Translations under genes and position numbers: made by a program
The notes under the pieces: model-generated
Told to the model about the DNA's origin: nothing
What the model saw: only the letters and a program-made list of their open reading frames with translations
Database searches by the model: none
Shown: in pieces, positions 5,829-6,261 of the stretch
How positions within the stretch are numbered: the first letter of the stretch is position 1
Layout of the letters: every line of letters starts with the position of its first letter
Assembly (NCBI GenBank): GCA_003448875.1
Contig: DLXG01000195.1
Location: 1 to 6,261, forward strand
Source of the DNA: Anaerolineaceae bacterium
GTDB lineage: Bacteria > Chloroflexota > Anaerolineae > Anaerolineales > Anaerolineaceae
DNA: 6,261 nucleotides
Direction of reading: 5' to 3'

Positions 5829-6261
5829 TGGTTTCACCATTGCTGTTGGATTGAATAGATGGAAGACCATCGCGGGAGAGAATGTCGATAACATCCGCGG
5901 CCACTTCACCAGTAATTGTAATGCACTGCTGGATGTGCTCGGGCGAGCCCATCTGGAATTTGCGGATCAAAACCCGACAGCAGACACTTTTTCGGCGGGC
6001 TAAGAAACGGTCATGCAGTTCTTTAGCGGCCTCAAACATACCTGGTGTTGGCGCAGCCGCCTGCGTCCGGCCGTATTTCAACCCCAGTGACATAACACCC
6101 CCGGTTAGAGCGCCGCAAGCGCACCCAGCCAATCCCATGCCGACGGGAAAGCCGGAGGCCAGCTTGACTACTTCATCGGATACCGGTTTGCACAAATACT
6201 CGTTGGCAACCAGGAATACGGCTTCCGAGCAGAGAAACTGGCCATTGCGGTACATTTCCTC
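5821..6261 (-). CDS. C_GCAxxG_C_C family probable redox protein (5' end beyond window)
   Basis: Numbering from the M at 6255, the protein has the family's spaced cysteines: C9 in FLCSEAVF, the core GCACGALTGGVMSLGLKYG (44-62, with C45 and C47), C92-C93 in SVCCRVL, and C111 in QQCITI, followed by a helix (EVAADVIDIL). These small cysteine-rich proteins are thought to bind a metal or cluster or act in redox chemistry; the exact role is not established. Family members usually have about 8-10 residues before the FxCSEAV helix. Here the frame stays open through codons for Glu-Glu to the window edge, so the true start is probably just outside. The stop overlaps the DsrE start by 8 bp, so the two form a coupled pair, probably handling sulfur or selenium together (inference). 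Confidence 0.82.
   Translation of the reverse strand, partial: EEMYRNGQFLCSEAVFLVANEYLCKPVSDEVVKLASGFPVGMGLAGCACGALTGGVMSLGLKYGRTQAAAPTPGMFEAAKELHDRFLARRKSVCCRVLIRKFQMGSPEHIQQCITITGEVAADVIDILSRDGLPSIQSNSNGETNG

Noticed and set aside
5829..5909. 27-codon N-terminal extension of the DsrE protein
   Set aside because: It overlaps the upstream gene in another frame and encodes no DsrE-family sequence. The ATG at 5828 starts exactly at the family's first strand.

Overview
The window carries bacterial genes that are all on the minus strand. Nothing in it identifies the species. The mix of a C_GCAxxG_C_C redox protein, a YedF-like DsrE protein, a GH2 glycosidase and an XRE/ImmA-type regulatory cassette would fit an anaerobic or facultative environmental bacterium, possibly a Chloroflexi-type lineage. 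That taxonomic guess is inference from gene content only.

Layout in transcription order, from the right edge to the left. (1) 6261-5487: a translationally coupled pair made of a cysteine-rich C_GCAxxG_C_C family protein (cut by the window edge) and a DsrE/YedF-like sulfurtransferase-fold protein. (2) About 5457-4570: the C-terminal third of a family 2 glycoside hydrolase. It has lost its N-terminal and most catalytic sequence and is broken by three apparent single-base losses, each next to a G run. It is either a pseudogene or a stretch with sequence errors. A perfect 18-bp stem hairpin (4478-4521) follows it and probably terminates its transcription. (3) 4569-4072: an AT-rich non-coding stretch with several hairpins and, nearest the next gene, two dyad symmetries that look like operator sites. 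(4) 4071 to the left edge: a tight three-gene operon encoding a sigma-70-like factor (TTG start, strong Shine-Dalgarno), a Cro/C1-type helix-turn-helix protein, and a large protein that joins an ImmA/IrrE zinc protease domain to a UvrD-type superfamily 1 helicase. The large gene is open to the window edge, so its C terminus is not seen.

The three-gene operon is the notable system. XRE-type repressor plus ImmA/IrrE protease is the known ImmR/ImmA (ICEBs1) and DdrO/IrrE (Deinococcus) logic, in which the protease removes a repressor after DNA damage or another signal. Here the protease is in one polypeptide with a DNA helicase of the repair/recombination class, and a dedicated sigma-like factor heads the operon. 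I infer a self-contained damage- or invader-sensing circuit: the helicase moiety engages abnormal DNA, the protease moiety inactivates the HTH protein, and the sigma-like factor drives an output. No part of this circuit is demonstrated by the sequence beyond the domain content and gene order.
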